Shown here one piece after another: positions 42,219 to 51,415 of a stretch of DNA of 64,000 nt. Source of the DNA: Burkholderiaceae bacterium. GTDB taxonomy: Bacteria; Pseudomonadota; Gammaproteobacteria; Burkholderiales; Burkholderiaceae_C. Below the pieces are notes generated by a model, which worked only from the letters and a program-made list of their open reading frames with translations, ran no database searches and was not told the origin of the DNA. Where the stretch lies: assembly GCA_024235955.1 (NCBI GenBank), contig JACKLJ010000002.1, positions 248,001 to 312,000 on the forward strand, given 5' to 3'. Position 1 is the stretch's first letter. Every line of letters begins with the position of its first letter. The position numbers were made by a program, and so were the translations under genes.

Positions 42219-43190
42219 ATGCAATTCGACCTCACCGACCTGCGCCTGTTCGTGCGTTGCGCCGAAGACGGTGCCATCACCCGCGCCGCCACGCGCGAGC
42301 ACCTGTCGCTGGCGGCGGCCAGCGTGCGCGTCAAGACGCTGGAAGACCGCGTGGGCCTGCCCCTGCTCTACCGCGAGGCGCGCGGCGTGCGGCTCACGCC
42401 GGCGGGCGAGGCCTTCTTCCGCCACGCCCGCGCCGTGCTGCGCCAGACCGAGCAGCTGCGCGCCGACCTGCTGGAGTTTGGCACCGGCCTGCGCGGGCGG
42501 CTGCGCGTGTTCGCCAACACCACGGCGGTGACGGATTTCCTGCCCGAACTGCTGCCCGAGTTCCTGGCCGCCCATCCGCGGGTGGACATCGACCTGCAGG
42601 AACGCGCCAACGCCGACATTGCCCGCGGCGTGCGCGACGGCCGGGCCGACCTGGGCATCGTGGCCGGCCATGTGGACACCATGGGCCTGCGCGCCATCCA
42701 CTTCTCCACCGACCGGCTGGTGCTGGTGGTGCCCAAAGGCCACCCCCTGGCGCGGCAGGATCAGGTGGCCTTCGCCGACACGCTGGACGAAGACCACATC
42801 GGCATGCACGAAGGCAGCACGCTGCAGGCCTACCTGACGCAGATCGCCGACCAGATGGGCCGCAGTCTGCGCCACCGCATCCAGCTCTCGGGCTTCGACG
42901 CCATCTGCCGCATGGTGGGCGCCGGCGTGGGCGTGGCGGTGGTGCCGGAAAGCGCGGCGCACCGCAACCTGCTGCCCATGCGCCTGGCCCAGGTGGAACT
43001 CAGCGACAGCTGGCGCTGGCGCGACCGCTACATCCTGGTGCGCGAGCAAGCGACCCTGCCCGCCTTTGCCGACGCGCTGATCGACAGCCTGGCGGCCCGC
43101 TTCGGCCCGCCCTCGCGCGCGCCTTCGCCGGCGCCTGCGCCTGCGCCACAGGCGGCGACAACCGTACCTGCCCGGCGCCGGCGGCGGTAG
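42219..43190 (+). CDS. LysR-family transcriptional regulator
   Basis: This 323-residue regulator has an N-terminal winged HTH (about residues 1-60; DLTDLRLFVRCAEDGAITRA and LSLAAASVRVKTLEDRVGLP) and a C-terminal effector-binding domain of the periplasmic-binding-protein fold (VDIDLQERANADIARGVRDG, GMHEGSTLQAYLTQIADQMG, GVAVVPESAAHR). A Pro/Ala tail ends the protein. It is divergent from the C5-acid cluster and most likely senses one of its CoA or acid intermediates. It converges with the efflux operon's last gene. Confidence 0.9.
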   Translation: MQFDLTDLRLFVRCAEDGAITRAATREHLSLAAASVRVKTLEDRVGLPLLYREARGVRLTPAGEAFFRHARAVLRQTEQLRADLLEFGTGLRGRLRVFANTTAVTDFLPELLPEFLAAHPRVDIDLQERANADIARGVRDGRADLGIVAGHVDTMGLRAIHFSTDRLVLVVPKGHPLARQDQVAFADTLDEDHIGMHEGSTLQAYLTQIADQMGRSLRHRIQLSGFDAICRMVGAGVGVAVVPESAAHRNLLPMRLAQVELSDSWRWRDRYILVREQATLPAFADALIDSLAARFGPPSRAPSPAPAPAPQAATTVPARRRRR

Positions 43191-43274
43191 CCCGCGCCTG
43201 TCTTCACGCTGCCCGATGCCAGAAGCAGGCTCTCGGCGCAGCACCAGCCAGCAACGCCCCCGGCCGGCTCATGC

Positions 43275-44732
43275 TCAGCTGGCCTGCCCCCACGGCGCCT
43301 GCCATCCGCCGCCCAGCGCCTGCACCAGCGACACCGCCGCCTGCTGGCGCTGCAGCTGCAGCTGCATGACCGAGCGGCGCGCGTTCAGCGCCGTGGCCTG
43401 CGCCGTCACCACGTCGGTGTAGGCCGACAGGCCGGCCTGGTAGCTGTTGAGGATGCGCTGCTCGGCCCCCGCGGCCGCGGCCGCGGCCGCGCGCGTGCGC
43501 TCCACCTGCTCGGCCAGCGTCTGCAGGCCGGTGAGCTGGTCTTCCACGTCCTTCATGGCCGACAGCGCCGCCTGGCGGTAGGCCGCGGTGGCGCCGTCGT
43601 GCGCGGCCACGGCCTGGTCGACCGCGGCGGTGCGGGCACCGGCGTCGAACACCACCTGCGCCAGCGCCACACCCAGCGACCACAGCATCTTGGGCGCCGA
43701 GATGGCGTCCAGCAGGTTGCTGCCACTGGAACCGATGCCGCCCGACAGCGTGAGCTGCGGGAAGTAGGCCGAGCGTGCCACACCGATGCGCGCGTTGGCG
43801 GCGGCCACGGCGCGCTCGGTGGCTGCCACGTCGGGCCGGCGCAGCAGCAACTCGGCGGGCACGCCAGCCGGGATGGCCGGCACGGTGTCGATCCAGGGCG
43901 CCACCGGCAGCGAGAAGTCGGCCGGTGCGTGCCCCACCAGCAGCGCGATGGCGTGCTCCGACAGCGCCCGGCTGCGCTGCAGCGCCACCCGGCTGGCGCG
44001 CGCGTTCTCCAGCGTGCTCTGCGCCTGCAGCGCGTCGGTGCGGGCGGCGATGCCGGCGTCGTAGCGGTTCTGCGTGATCTTGGCGCTGCGTTCGTAGCCG
44101 GTGATGATGTCGTCCATTAGCGCCATCTCGGCATCCGCTTCGCGCAGCGCGAACCAGGCCTGTGCCAGGCTGCCCTGGGCCGACAGGCGCGCCGCCGCCA
44201 GGTCCGCCTGGCTGGCCTGCACGCTGGCGCCCTGGGCGCGCGCGGCGTCGCCCAGCTTGCCCCACAGGTCCGGCGCCCAGCTCACGTTCAGGCCGACCGA
44301 GCCGCTGTGCGTGGTGGCCGTGTCCTGGCCGCCGGCCCGGTTGGCACTGGCGCTGGCGCCCACCGTGGGCCAGAGCGCGGCCTGCTGCTGGCGCAGCAGC
44401 GCCTGGGCCTGCGCCACATTGGCCACGGCCTGGGCGAGGTTCTGGTTGCTCACCTCCACCTGCGGCATCAGGGCGTCGAGCTGCGCGTCGCCGAACAGCG
44501 CCCACCAGCGGCCGGCCTTCCACACACGTGCCTGATCGGCATTGACCCAGCCAGCCTGCGGCGCGGCCGTCTTCCAGGCGGCGGGTGGCGTCAGAGCCGT
44601 GCCGGTCTCCTGCGGCGTGAAGCTGCAGGCGCCCAGCAGCAGGCTCAGCGCACCCGCAGAATTTATAAGCCAAATCGGCCTCCAGCCCTTTTGCAGCGGG
44701 CGCAGGCAGCTATGAATTCGATAGTTCTTCAT
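43275..44732 (-). CDS. RND efflux outer-membrane lipoprotein (OprM/NodT type)
   Basis: This 485-residue trimeric outer-membrane channel subunit is the third component of the tripartite pump encoded upstream. The lipobox LSLLLGAC places the lipidated Cys at residue 36. The two homologous OEP repeats follow (NLAQAVANVAQAQALLRQQQ, LSAQGSLAQAWFALREADAE, and YDAGIAARTDALQAQSTLEN, AALSAMKDVEDQLTGLQTLA). The start at 44732 is set by GGGAGG and lies eight bases after the stop of the pump gene. Oddly, residues 5-21 of the signal peptide (RIHSCLRPLQKGWRPIW) are encoded by an interspersed repeat, so the signal sequence has been rebuilt from it. Confidence 0.9.
   Translation of the reverse strand: MKNYRIHSCLRPLQKGWRPIWLINSAGALSLLLGACSFTPQETGTALTPPAAWKTAAPQAGWVNADQARVWKAGRWWALFGDAQLDALMPQVEVSNQNLAQAVANVAQAQALLRQQQAALWPTVGASASANRAGGQDTATTHSGSVGLNVSWAPDLWGKLGDAARAQGASVQASQADLAAARLSAQGSLAQAWFALREADAEMALMDDIITGYERSAKITQNRYDAGIAARTDALQAQSTLENARASRVALQRSRALSEHAIALLVGHAPADFSLPVAPWIDTVPAIPAGVPAELLLRRPDVAATERAVAAANARIGVARSAYFPQLTLSGGIGSSGSNLLDAISAPKMLWSLGVALAQVVFDAGARTAAVDQAVAAHDGATAAYRQAALSAMKDVEDQLTGLQTLAEQVERTRAAAAAAAGAEQRILNSYQAGLSAYTDVVTAQATALNARRSVMQLQLQRQQAAVSLVQALGGGWQAPWGQAS
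44667..44724 (-). repeat. Interspersed repeat copy 10, inside the lipoprotein signal peptide
   Basis: This is a perfect core on the minus strand (ATAGCTGCCTGCGCCCGCTG, then CAAAAGGGCTGGAGGCC). It is read in a different frame from the copies in DUF748 and MdtB. Confidence 0.9.
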
Positions 44733-44739
44733 GGTGTGG

Positions 44740-47700
44740 TCAGCCTCCCGCCACCATGCCGCGCGCCAGGTGCGCCTCGCCGGCGTGGCGGCGGCGCAGC
44801 CTGTCGAGCAGCACGTAGACCACCGGCGTGGTCAGCAGGGTGAGCAGCTGGCTGGCGATCAGCCCGCCGATGATGGTCACGCCCAGCGGCACGCGCAGCT
44901 CCGAGCCCTGGCCGAAGCCGATGGCCAGCGGCAGCGCGCCCAGCATGGCGGCCAGCGTGGTCATGATGATGGGCCGAAAGCGCAGCAGGCAGGCCTCGCG
45001 CACGGCTTGCGTGGCCGTCAGGCCGCGGGCGCGCTCGGCGTCGAGCGCGAAGTCGATGATCAGGATGGCGTTCTTCTTGACGATGCCGATCAGCAGGAAC
45101 ACGCCGATCAGCGCCATGATGGAAAACTCCATGCGCAGCGCCAGCAGCGTGAGCACCGCGCCGAAGCCGGCGCTGGGCAGCGTGGTGAGCACGGTGATGG
45201 GGTGGATCAGGCTTTCGTACAGGATGCCGAGCACCAGGTAGATCACCACGATGGCGGCGACGATCAGCAGCGCCTGTTCCGACTGCTGCTTCTGCGATTC
45301 ACCCGCCGCGCCGGAGAACTCGCCGCGCACGTTGTTGGGCATGCCGATGGCGTCCACCGCGTCCAGCACGGCCTGCCGCCCCTGCTGCAGCGACACGCCG
45401 TCGGCCAGGTTGAACGACAGCGTGCTCGACAGCTCGCCGCCGTCGTGCGAGACCGAGGTGGGCACCGCCCGCTCGGCAAAGCTGGCGAAGGCCGCCAGCG
45501 GCACCATGGTGGCGGGTGTGGTGGAGATCGGCTGGCCGGTGGAACCCGCGCGCAACGCCGGGTTGGCCGACGTGGCGGTGGCAGCCGTGCTGGAACGCGC
45601 CGGCACGAACACGTCCTGCAGCGCCACGGGCGACTGCTGGTATCTGGGCGCCCACTCCATCACCACCGCGTACTGGTTGAGGTCGCTGTACATGGTGGCC
45701 ACCTGGCGCTGGCCGAAGGCGTTGTAGAGCGCCGCGTCCACCGCCGTCATGGTCACACCCAGGCTGGCGGCCTTGTCGCGATCGACCTGCACGTAGGTTT
45801 CCACGCCGTTGTCGCTCTCGTCGTCGTCGATGTCGGTCAGGCGCTCGTCGCGCTTCATCGCCGCCGACAGCTTGAGCACCCAGGTGCGCAGATCGGCCTG
45901 GGTGTCGGCCTTCAGCGTGTACTGGTAGGTGCTGTTGCTGCTGCGCCCGCCCATACGCAGCTCCTGCACCGGGCTCAGGAACACGCGCAGGCCGGTCAGG
46001 CGCGACAGCTGCGGGCGCAGGCGGTTGACCACGTCGCGCGTCTTCACGCCGGGGCGATCGCGCGGGGGCTTGAGCGCCGCCGCCATGAAGCCGCCGCCGG
46101 ACGGCCCGCCGCCGGAAAAACCCACCACCGTGTCGATGGCCGGATCGGCCCGCACGATATCGATGGCCTGCTGCAGCTTGTCGGCCAGCGCGCTGGACGA
46201 GATGCTCTGGTCGGCGCGGATGCCGGCGATCAGCTGGCCGTTGTCCTGCTCGGGGAAGAAACCCTTGGTGACGGCGGCGAACAGGTACACGTTCAGCCCG
46301 ATCACCACCAGCAGCACGGCCACCACCAGCCAGGGCCAGGCCAGCGCCCAGTCGAGCGCGCTGCCGTAGGCGTTGCGCATGCGCGCCACGCCGCCCTGGC
46401 TCCAGCCCGCCAGCCGCCGGCGCAGCCAGCCCGCCGCGCTCTGGCGTGGCCTGGGCTCCGCGTGCGGGTCCACCCGCAGCAGGCGCGAGCACAGCATGGG
46501 CGTGGTGGTGAGCGACACCACCAGCGAGATCATCACCGCGATGGAAAGCGTCATCGCGAACTCGCGGAACATGTGCCCCACCGCGCCGCCCATGAACAGC
46601 ATGGGGATGAACACCGCCACCAGCGAGACGCTGATGGTGAGCACCGTGAAGCCCACCTCGCGCGCGCCGCGCAGCGCCGCCTGAAAGCGCGATTCGCCCG
46701 CTTCCAGGTGGCGCGTGATGTTCTCCAGCACCACGATGGCGTCGTCCACCACAAAGCCGGTGGCCACCGTCAGCGCCATCAGCGTGAGGTTGTTGATGGA
46801 ATAGCCCAGCGCGTACATCACGCCAAAGGTGCCCAGCAGCGACACCACCGTGGCCATGGCCGGGATCACCGCCGCGCGCAGGCTGCGCAGGAACAGGCCG
46901 ACCACGCCGACCACCAGCAGCACGGCGATCACCAGCGTGATCTCGACCTCGTGCACCGAGGCGCGGATGGAGCCGGTGCGGTCGATGGCCTTGGCCAGCA
47001 CGATGTCCTGCGGCAGCTGGGCGCGCAGCTGCGGCATCAGCGCGTCGATGGCGTCGGCGGTCTGGATCAGGTTGGCGCCCGGCTGCTGCGTGATGTTGAC
47101 CACGATGGCCGGCTCGCCGTTGAACATGCCGCGCGTGCGGCTGTCCTGCACGCCGTCGCTCACCTCGGCCACGTCCTGCAGGCGCACCGCCTGCTGGTTG
47201 CGCATGCCGACCACCAGCTGGCGGTAGTCCGCGGCGCGCAGGCCGGGCGCGGGCGTCAGCACCTGCAGCGCGCGGCCGTCATCCGCGCCACCCACCTCCA
47301 CCGCACCCTTGGGGCGGTTGGCGTTGTTGGCCTGCAGCGCGGCGCGCACATCGTCGGTGGTGATGCCCAGCTCGTGCAGCGCGAAGGGGTTGAGCGACAC
47401 CCGCACCGCCGGCAGCGAGCCGCCGCCCAGCGTCACGTCGCCCACGCCTTCCACCTGCAGCAGGCGCTGGCTGACGATGTTGCTCACCGCGTCGTAGATC
47501 TGCCCCGGCGTGCGGCTCTTGGAGGTGAGCGCCAGGATCATGAACGGCTGCGCCGCCGGGTTGGCCTTGCGGTAGGTGGGGTTGCTGCGCAGGTCGGCCG
47601 GCAGGTCGATGCGGGCGGCGTTGATGGCCGCCTGCACGTCGCGCGCGGCGCTGTCGATGTTGCGATCCAGGTCAAACTGCAGCACCACGCGCGACGAGCC

Positions 47701-47958
47701 TGTGCGGCTGTTCGACGTCATCTCGTTGACGCCGGAGATCACGCCCAGCGTGCGCTCCAGCGGCGTGGCCACGGTGCGCGCCATGTCCGACGGGCTGGCG
47801 CCCGCCATGCTGGCCGACACGAAGATCACCGGGAAATCCACCGAGGGCAGGCGCGACACCGGCAGCATGAAGAACGCCGCGATGCCCGCCAGCGCCATGC
47901 CCAGCGTCAGCAGCACCGTGGCGATGGGCCGCTGGATGAAGGGCCGCGACAGGTTCAC
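44740..47958 (-). CDS. RND multidrug efflux transporter, MdtC-like
   Basis: This 1072-residue inner-membrane proton-driven pump subunit of the HAE1 group is closest in layout to MdtC. It has the N-terminal FIQRPIATVLLTLGMALAG, the proton-relay aspartates in GFVVDDAIVVLENITRHLEA, the porter-domain motif LPDMARTV-type region (SPSDMARTVATPLERTLGVI) and the twelve-helix arrangement. It overlaps the MdtB-like gene by ATGA. As in E. coli, MdtB and MdtC probably form a heterotrimer. Confidence 0.92.
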   Translation of the reverse strand: MNLSRPFIQRPIATVLLTLGMALAGIAAFFMLPVSRLPSVDFPVIFVSASMAGASPSDMARTVATPLERTLGVISGVNEMTSNSRTGSSRVVLQFDLDRNIDSAARDVQAAINAARIDLPADLRSNPTYRKANPAAQPFMILALTSKSRTPGQIYDAVSNIVSQRLLQVEGVGDVTLGGGSLPAVRVSLNPFALHELGITTDDVRAALQANNANRPKGAVEVGGADDGRALQVLTPAPGLRAADYRQLVVGMRNQQAVRLQDVAEVSDGVQDSRTRGMFNGEPAIVVNITQQPGANLIQTADAIDALMPQLRAQLPQDIVLAKAIDRTGSIRASVHEVEITLVIAVLLVVGVVGLFLRSLRAAVIPAMATVVSLLGTFGVMYALGYSINNLTLMALTVATGFVVDDAIVVLENITRHLEAGESRFQAALRGAREVGFTVLTISVSLVAVFIPMLFMGGAVGHMFREFAMTLSIAVMISLVVSLTTTPMLCSRLLRVDPHAEPRPRQSAAGWLRRRLAGWSQGGVARMRNAYGSALDWALAWPWLVVAVLLVVIGLNVYLFAAVTKGFFPEQDNGQLIAGIRADQSISSSALADKLQQAIDIVRADPAIDTVVGFSGGGPSGGGFMAAALKPPRDRPGVKTRDVVNRLRPQLSRLTGLRVFLSPVQELRMGGRSSNSTYQYTLKADTQADLRTWVLKLSAAMKRDERLTDIDDDESDNGVETYVQVDRDKAASLGVTMTAVDAALYNAFGQRQVATMYSDLNQYAVVMEWAPRYQQSPVALQDVFVPARSSTAATATSANPALRAGSTGQPISTTPATMVPLAAFASFAERAVPTSVSHDGGELSSTLSFNLADGVSLQQGRQAVLDAVDAIGMPNNVRGEFSGAAGESQKQQSEQALLIVAAIVVIYLVLGILYESLIHPITVLTTLPSAGFGAVLTLLALRMEFSIMALIGVFLLIGIVKKNAILIIDFALDAERARGLTATQAVREACLLRFRPIIMTTLAAMLGALPLAIGFGQGSELRVPLGVTIIGGLIASQLLTLLTTPVVYVLLDRLRRRHAGEAHLARGMVAGG

Positions 47959-50900
47959 GGACCCCCCTCCTCGGCCGGCGGCAAGCCTGGATGTTCAGCG
48001 TCTTTTGGGCCTCCAGCCCAATCACGGCGGGCGCCGCCAGCTCCTGAATCCAGAGCACCCGGCTCGCCGATGCGGCGCCCGAGGCGGTCGAACCAGAGGT
48101 AGATCACCGGCGTGGTGAACAGCGTGAGCAGCTGGCTCAGCACCAGCCCGCCGAAGATCGCCAAGCCGAGCGGGCGGCGCAGCTCGGCACCGTCGCCGAA
48201 GCTCAGCATCAGCGGCACGGCGGCGGCCAGCGCGGCCAGCGTGGTCATCAGGATGGGGCGGAAGCGCAGCAGCGCGGCCTGGTGGATGGCCTCCTGTGGC
48301 GGCTTTCCTTCGCCCCTTTCGGCCTCGATGGCGAAGTCGATCATCATGATCGCGTTCTTCTTCACGATGCCGATCAGCAGCACCAGGCCGATGATGCCCA
48401 CCACGTCCAGCGCGTGGCCGGTGAGCATCAGCGCCAGCAGCGCGCCGATGCCGGCCGAAGGCAGCGTGGACAGGATGGTGAGCGGGTGCACGTAGCTCTC
48501 GTACAGCACGCCCAGCACGATGTACACGCACACCACCGCCGCCAGCATCAGCCACAGCTGGTTGGAGAGCGACTTCTGGTAGGCGCCGGCCGCGCCCGTC
48601 ATGCGCAGCGAGATGGCGTCCGGCAGCCCTTCCGCCTTCGCCGCCGCCAGCACCGCCTGCACCGCCGCCCCCAGCGACACGCCGGGCGCGGTGTCGAAAC
48701 CCACCGTGGCCGCCGGGTACTGGCCGACGCGCAGCACCTGCAGCGGCGCCTGCTCCTGCACCACCTGGGCGAAGCTGGAAAGCGGCGTGGTGCTGCCGCT
48801 GCTGGTCTTGACCGGCAGGTCGCGCAACGTCGCCAGGCTGGGCGTCTCGTCGCGCCGGGCTTCCAGGATCACGCGGTACTGGTTGGTCTCGGTGAAGATG
48901 GTGGAGACGATGCGCTGGCCGAAGGCGTTGTAGAGCGTGTTGTCCAGGCTGCTGGCGGTGACGCCCAGGCGCGCGGCGGTGTCGCGGTCGATCCTCACCA
49001 TGGCCGACAGGCCGGTGGCGCCGGCGTCGGTGGTGGCGTGCCGCACCTCGGGCACCTGCCCCAGCCGTTTGACCAGCCGCTCGGCCCACTGGTTGACCAG
49101 CGCCGTGTCCACGCCTTCCAGGTCGAAGCGGAATTCGGTGGGGCCGCTGGCGCTGTCCACCGTCAGGTCCTGCGTGGGCTGCAGGTAGAGCTGCACGCCC
49201 GCCACCTCGCGCGCCACGCTGTCGCGCAGGCGTTGCATGATGGCGGCTTCCGATTCGCTGAAGATGCCGCGCGGCCGCAGGTTCACGGTGAGCTTGCCGT
49301 TGGAGAGCATGCTGTTGTTGTTGGCGTCGACGCCCACCACGGCGTTCACGGTCTGCACCGCCGGATCGGCCAGCACCACGCGCGCCGCCGCCTGCTGCAG
49401 CAGCGCCATGCGCTCGAACGACACATCTGGCGACGCCTGCACCCGCCCCTGCAGCTGCCCCGTGCTCTGCGTGGGGAACAGCGACTTGGGGATGGCCCAG
49501 TACAGCACCGCCGTCAGCACCAGCGTGGCCAGCGCCACCAGCAGCGTGAAGCCCTGGCGCGCCAGCACCCATTGCAGGCCGCGGTCGTAATGGCCCACCA
49601 GCCCGTCCATGCGCGCCTGCACCCAGCGGCTCATGCGGCCGTGCACCTCGCTCAGCGGCTCCAGCCAGCGCGCCGACATCATGGGCACCAGCGTGAGCGA
49701 GACCAGCGCCGAGATCAGGATGGTGATGGCCAGCGTGACGGCGAACTCGCGGAACAGCCGCCCGATCACCTCCTGCATGAACAGCAGCGGGATCAGCACC
49801 GCGATCAGCGACACCGTGAGCGAGATGATGGTGAAGCCGATCTCGCCCGCCCCGTCCATCGCCGCCTGGAACGGCGGCTTGCCCATCTCCCGATGGCGGG
49901 AAATGTTTTCAATCATCACGATGGCGTCGTCCACCACGAAGCCGGTGGCGATGGTCAGCGCCATCAGGCTCAGGTTGTTGAGCGAATAGCCCAGCAGGTA
50001 CATCACCGCCACAGTGCCGATGAGCGAGATCGGCACCGCCACGCTGGCGATCAGCGTGGCGCGCAGGCTGTGCAGGAAGAAGAAGATCACCAGCACCACC
50101 ATCACCACGGCCAGCACCAGCTCCATCTGCACGTGCTCCACCGAGGCGCGGATGCCCAGCGTGCGGTCCGACAGCACCTGCACCTGCACGCTGCCCGGCA
50201 GGCTGGCGCGCAGCGCCGGCAGCTGGCGCTTGATGGCGTCCACCGTCTGGATCACGTTGGCGCCCGGCTGGCGCTGCACGCTGACGATGATGGCCGGCGT
50301 CAGCTGCGTTTCACCGCGCGAAAGCGCGGCGCCCGTGGCCTCCGGCCCGCCACTCGTCCGTTCGGACTGAGCTTGTCGAAGTCCCTGCCCGCGCTGCGCC
50401 GGCGCTTCGACAGGCTCAGCGCGAACGGGCTGCTGCGAGGCCGCTGACGACCGCCCCTCTGCCTTCGGCTTGGAAGAAGCGCTATCGAAATGGATGCCCG
50501 TCCAGGCGCCCAGGCGGTCGTTCTCGGAACCCTGGATCACCCGCGCCACGTCCTTCAGCCGGATCGGCGCGCCATTGGCGTAACCCACGATCAGCTCGCG
50601 GTACTGGTCGGCCGTGAGCAGCTGGTCGTTGGCGTTGATGGTGTACTGGCGCTTGGGGCCGTCGAACGTGCCCTTGGCGCTGCTGCTGTTGCCCGCGCTG
50701 ATGGCGGTGCTGATCGCGTCCAGCCCCAGGCCCAGCGCGGCCAGCGCGTCCACGTTGCCCTGGATGCGCACGGCAGGTCGCTGCCCGCCCGCCAGCGTCA
50801 CCAGCCCCACGCCGCTGATCTGGCTGATCTTCAGCGCCAGCCGCGTGTTGACCATGTTCTGCACCTCGGTCAGCGGCAGGCTGTCGGAGGTGATCGCCAG

Positions 50901-51323
50901 CTGCAGCACCGGCGCATCCGCCGGGTTGACCTTGGCGTAGATCGGCGGCGAAGGCAGGTCCGCCGGCAGCAGCGACGAGGCCGCGTTGATGGCCGCCTGC
51001 ACCTGCTGCTCCGCCGCGTCCATGCCCAGGTTGAGCGCGAACTGCAGCGTGATCATCGACACGCCCGCGCTGCTGGTGCTGCTCATGCGGTCCAAGCCCG
51101 ACATCTGGCCCAGCTGCCGCTCCAGCGGCGCGGTGACGATGCGGCTCATCACATCCGGGCTGGCGCCGGGGTACAGCGTCTGCACCTGGATCGTCGGGTA
51201 ATCCACCTGCGGCAGCGCCGCCACCGGCAGCAGCCGCAAACCCAGCAGCCCCGCCAGCACGATGGCCAGCATGAACAGCGCCGTGGCCACCGGGCGCTGG
51301 ATGAAGAGGCGGGAGACGTTCAC
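47955..51323 (-). CDS. RND multidrug efflux transporter, MdtB-like
   Basis: This 1122-residue partner subunit is about 80 residues longer than E. coli MdtB. It carries FIQRPVATALFMLAIVLAG, GFVVDDAIVMIENISRHREM and the porter motifs. Two stretches are abnormal. About residues 270-335 form an insertion in the porter domain after LGAWTGIHFD, of which residues 298-322 are encoded by an inverted repeat of the TTCGACAGGCTCAG type. The last roughly 30 residues (from about 1089) come from interspersed repeat copy 11 (SGAGGARRDWAGGPKDAEHP). The core pump remains in frame and complete. Confidence 0.92.
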   Translation of the reverse strand: MNVSRLFIQRPVATALFMLAIVLAGLLGLRLLPVAALPQVDYPTIQVQTLYPGASPDVMSRIVTAPLERQLGQMSGLDRMSSTSSAGVSMITLQFALNLGMDAAEQQVQAAINAASSLLPADLPSPPIYAKVNPADAPVLQLAITSDSLPLTEVQNMVNTRLALKISQISGVGLVTLAGGQRPAVRIQGNVDALAALGLGLDAISTAISAGNSSSAKGTFDGPKRQYTINANDQLLTADQYRELIVGYANGAPIRLKDVARVIQGSENDRLGAWTGIHFDSASSKPKAEGRSSAASQQPVRAEPVEAPAQRGQGLRQAQSERTSGGPEATGAALSRGETQLTPAIIVSVQRQPGANVIQTVDAIKRQLPALRASLPGSVQVQVLSDRTLGIRASVEHVQMELVLAVVMVVLVIFFFLHSLRATLIASVAVPISLIGTVAVMYLLGYSLNNLSLMALTIATGFVVDDAIVMIENISRHREMGKPPFQAAMDGAGEIGFTIISLTVSLIAVLIPLLFMQEVIGRLFREFAVTLAITILISALVSLTLVPMMSARWLEPLSEVHGRMSRWVQARMDGLVGHYDRGLQWVLARQGFTLLVALATLVLTAVLYWAIPKSLFPTQSTGQLQGRVQASPDVSFERMALLQQAAARVVLADPAVQTVNAVVGVDANNNSMLSNGKLTVNLRPRGIFSESEAAIMQRLRDSVAREVAGVQLYLQPTQDLTVDSASGPTEFRFDLEGVDTALVNQWAERLVKRLGQVPEVRHATTDAGATGLSAMVRIDRDTAARLGVTASSLDNTLYNAFGQRIVSTIFTETNQYRVILEARRDETPSLATLRDLPVKTSSGSTTPLSSFAQVVQEQAPLQVLRVGQYPAATVGFDTAPGVSLGAAVQAVLAAAKAEGLPDAISLRMTGAAGAYQKSLSNQLWLMLAAVVCVYIVLGVLYESYVHPLTILSTLPSAGIGALLALMLTGHALDVVGIIGLVLLIGIVKKNAIMMIDFAIEAERGEGKPPQEAIHQAALLRFRPILMTTLAALAAAVPLMLSFGDGAELRRPLGLAIFGGLVLSQLLTLFTTPVIYLWFDRLGRRIGEPGALDSGAGGARRDWAGGPKDAEHPGLPPAEEGGP
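47989..48056 (-). repeat. Interspersed repeat copy 11, at the 3' end of the MdtB-like gene
   Basis: Minus-strand GGAGCTGGCGGCGCCCGCCG, then TGGGCTGGAGGCCCAAAAGA. It supplies a new C-terminal tail without disturbing the ATGA overlap with mdtC. Confidence 0.85.
50357..50430. repeat. Palindromic repeat inside the MdtB-like gene
   Basis: CGTTCGGACTGAGCTTGTCG (from 50359) and its inverted partner CTTCGACAGGCTCAGCGCGA (from 50405) flank a 23-base loop. This is a widely dispersed palindromic repeat type in Burkholderiales. It is translated as PVRAEPVEAPAQRGQGLRQA and further. Confidence 0.85.
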
Positions 51324-51385
51324 GCCCTGCCTCCCGCGCCGGCAGGCGTCGCCACCGCAGGCGATGCACGGCCATCGCGCAACCG

Positions 51386-51409
51386 CTCGCCCTGAGCCTG
51401 TCGAAGGGC
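51386..51409. repeat. Half copy of the TTCGACAGGCTCAG repeat
   Basis: CTCGCCCTGAGCCTGTCGAA lies in the gap between the MdtB-like start and the toxin-antitoxin promoter, next to the upstream boundary of that module. Confidence 0.7.
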
Positions 51410-51415
51410 ATTCAC

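Noticed and set aside
43191..43274. Search for a terminator between the convergent LysR and OprM-type genes
   Set aside because: No stem with a T-tract is present in the 84-bp gap.
44731..48102. A 1123-codon open frame on the plus strand over the MdtC-like gene
   Set aside because: It is antisense to a clear RND pump and its translation is His/Arg/Gln-rich low complexity, as expected from a GC-rich shadow frame.
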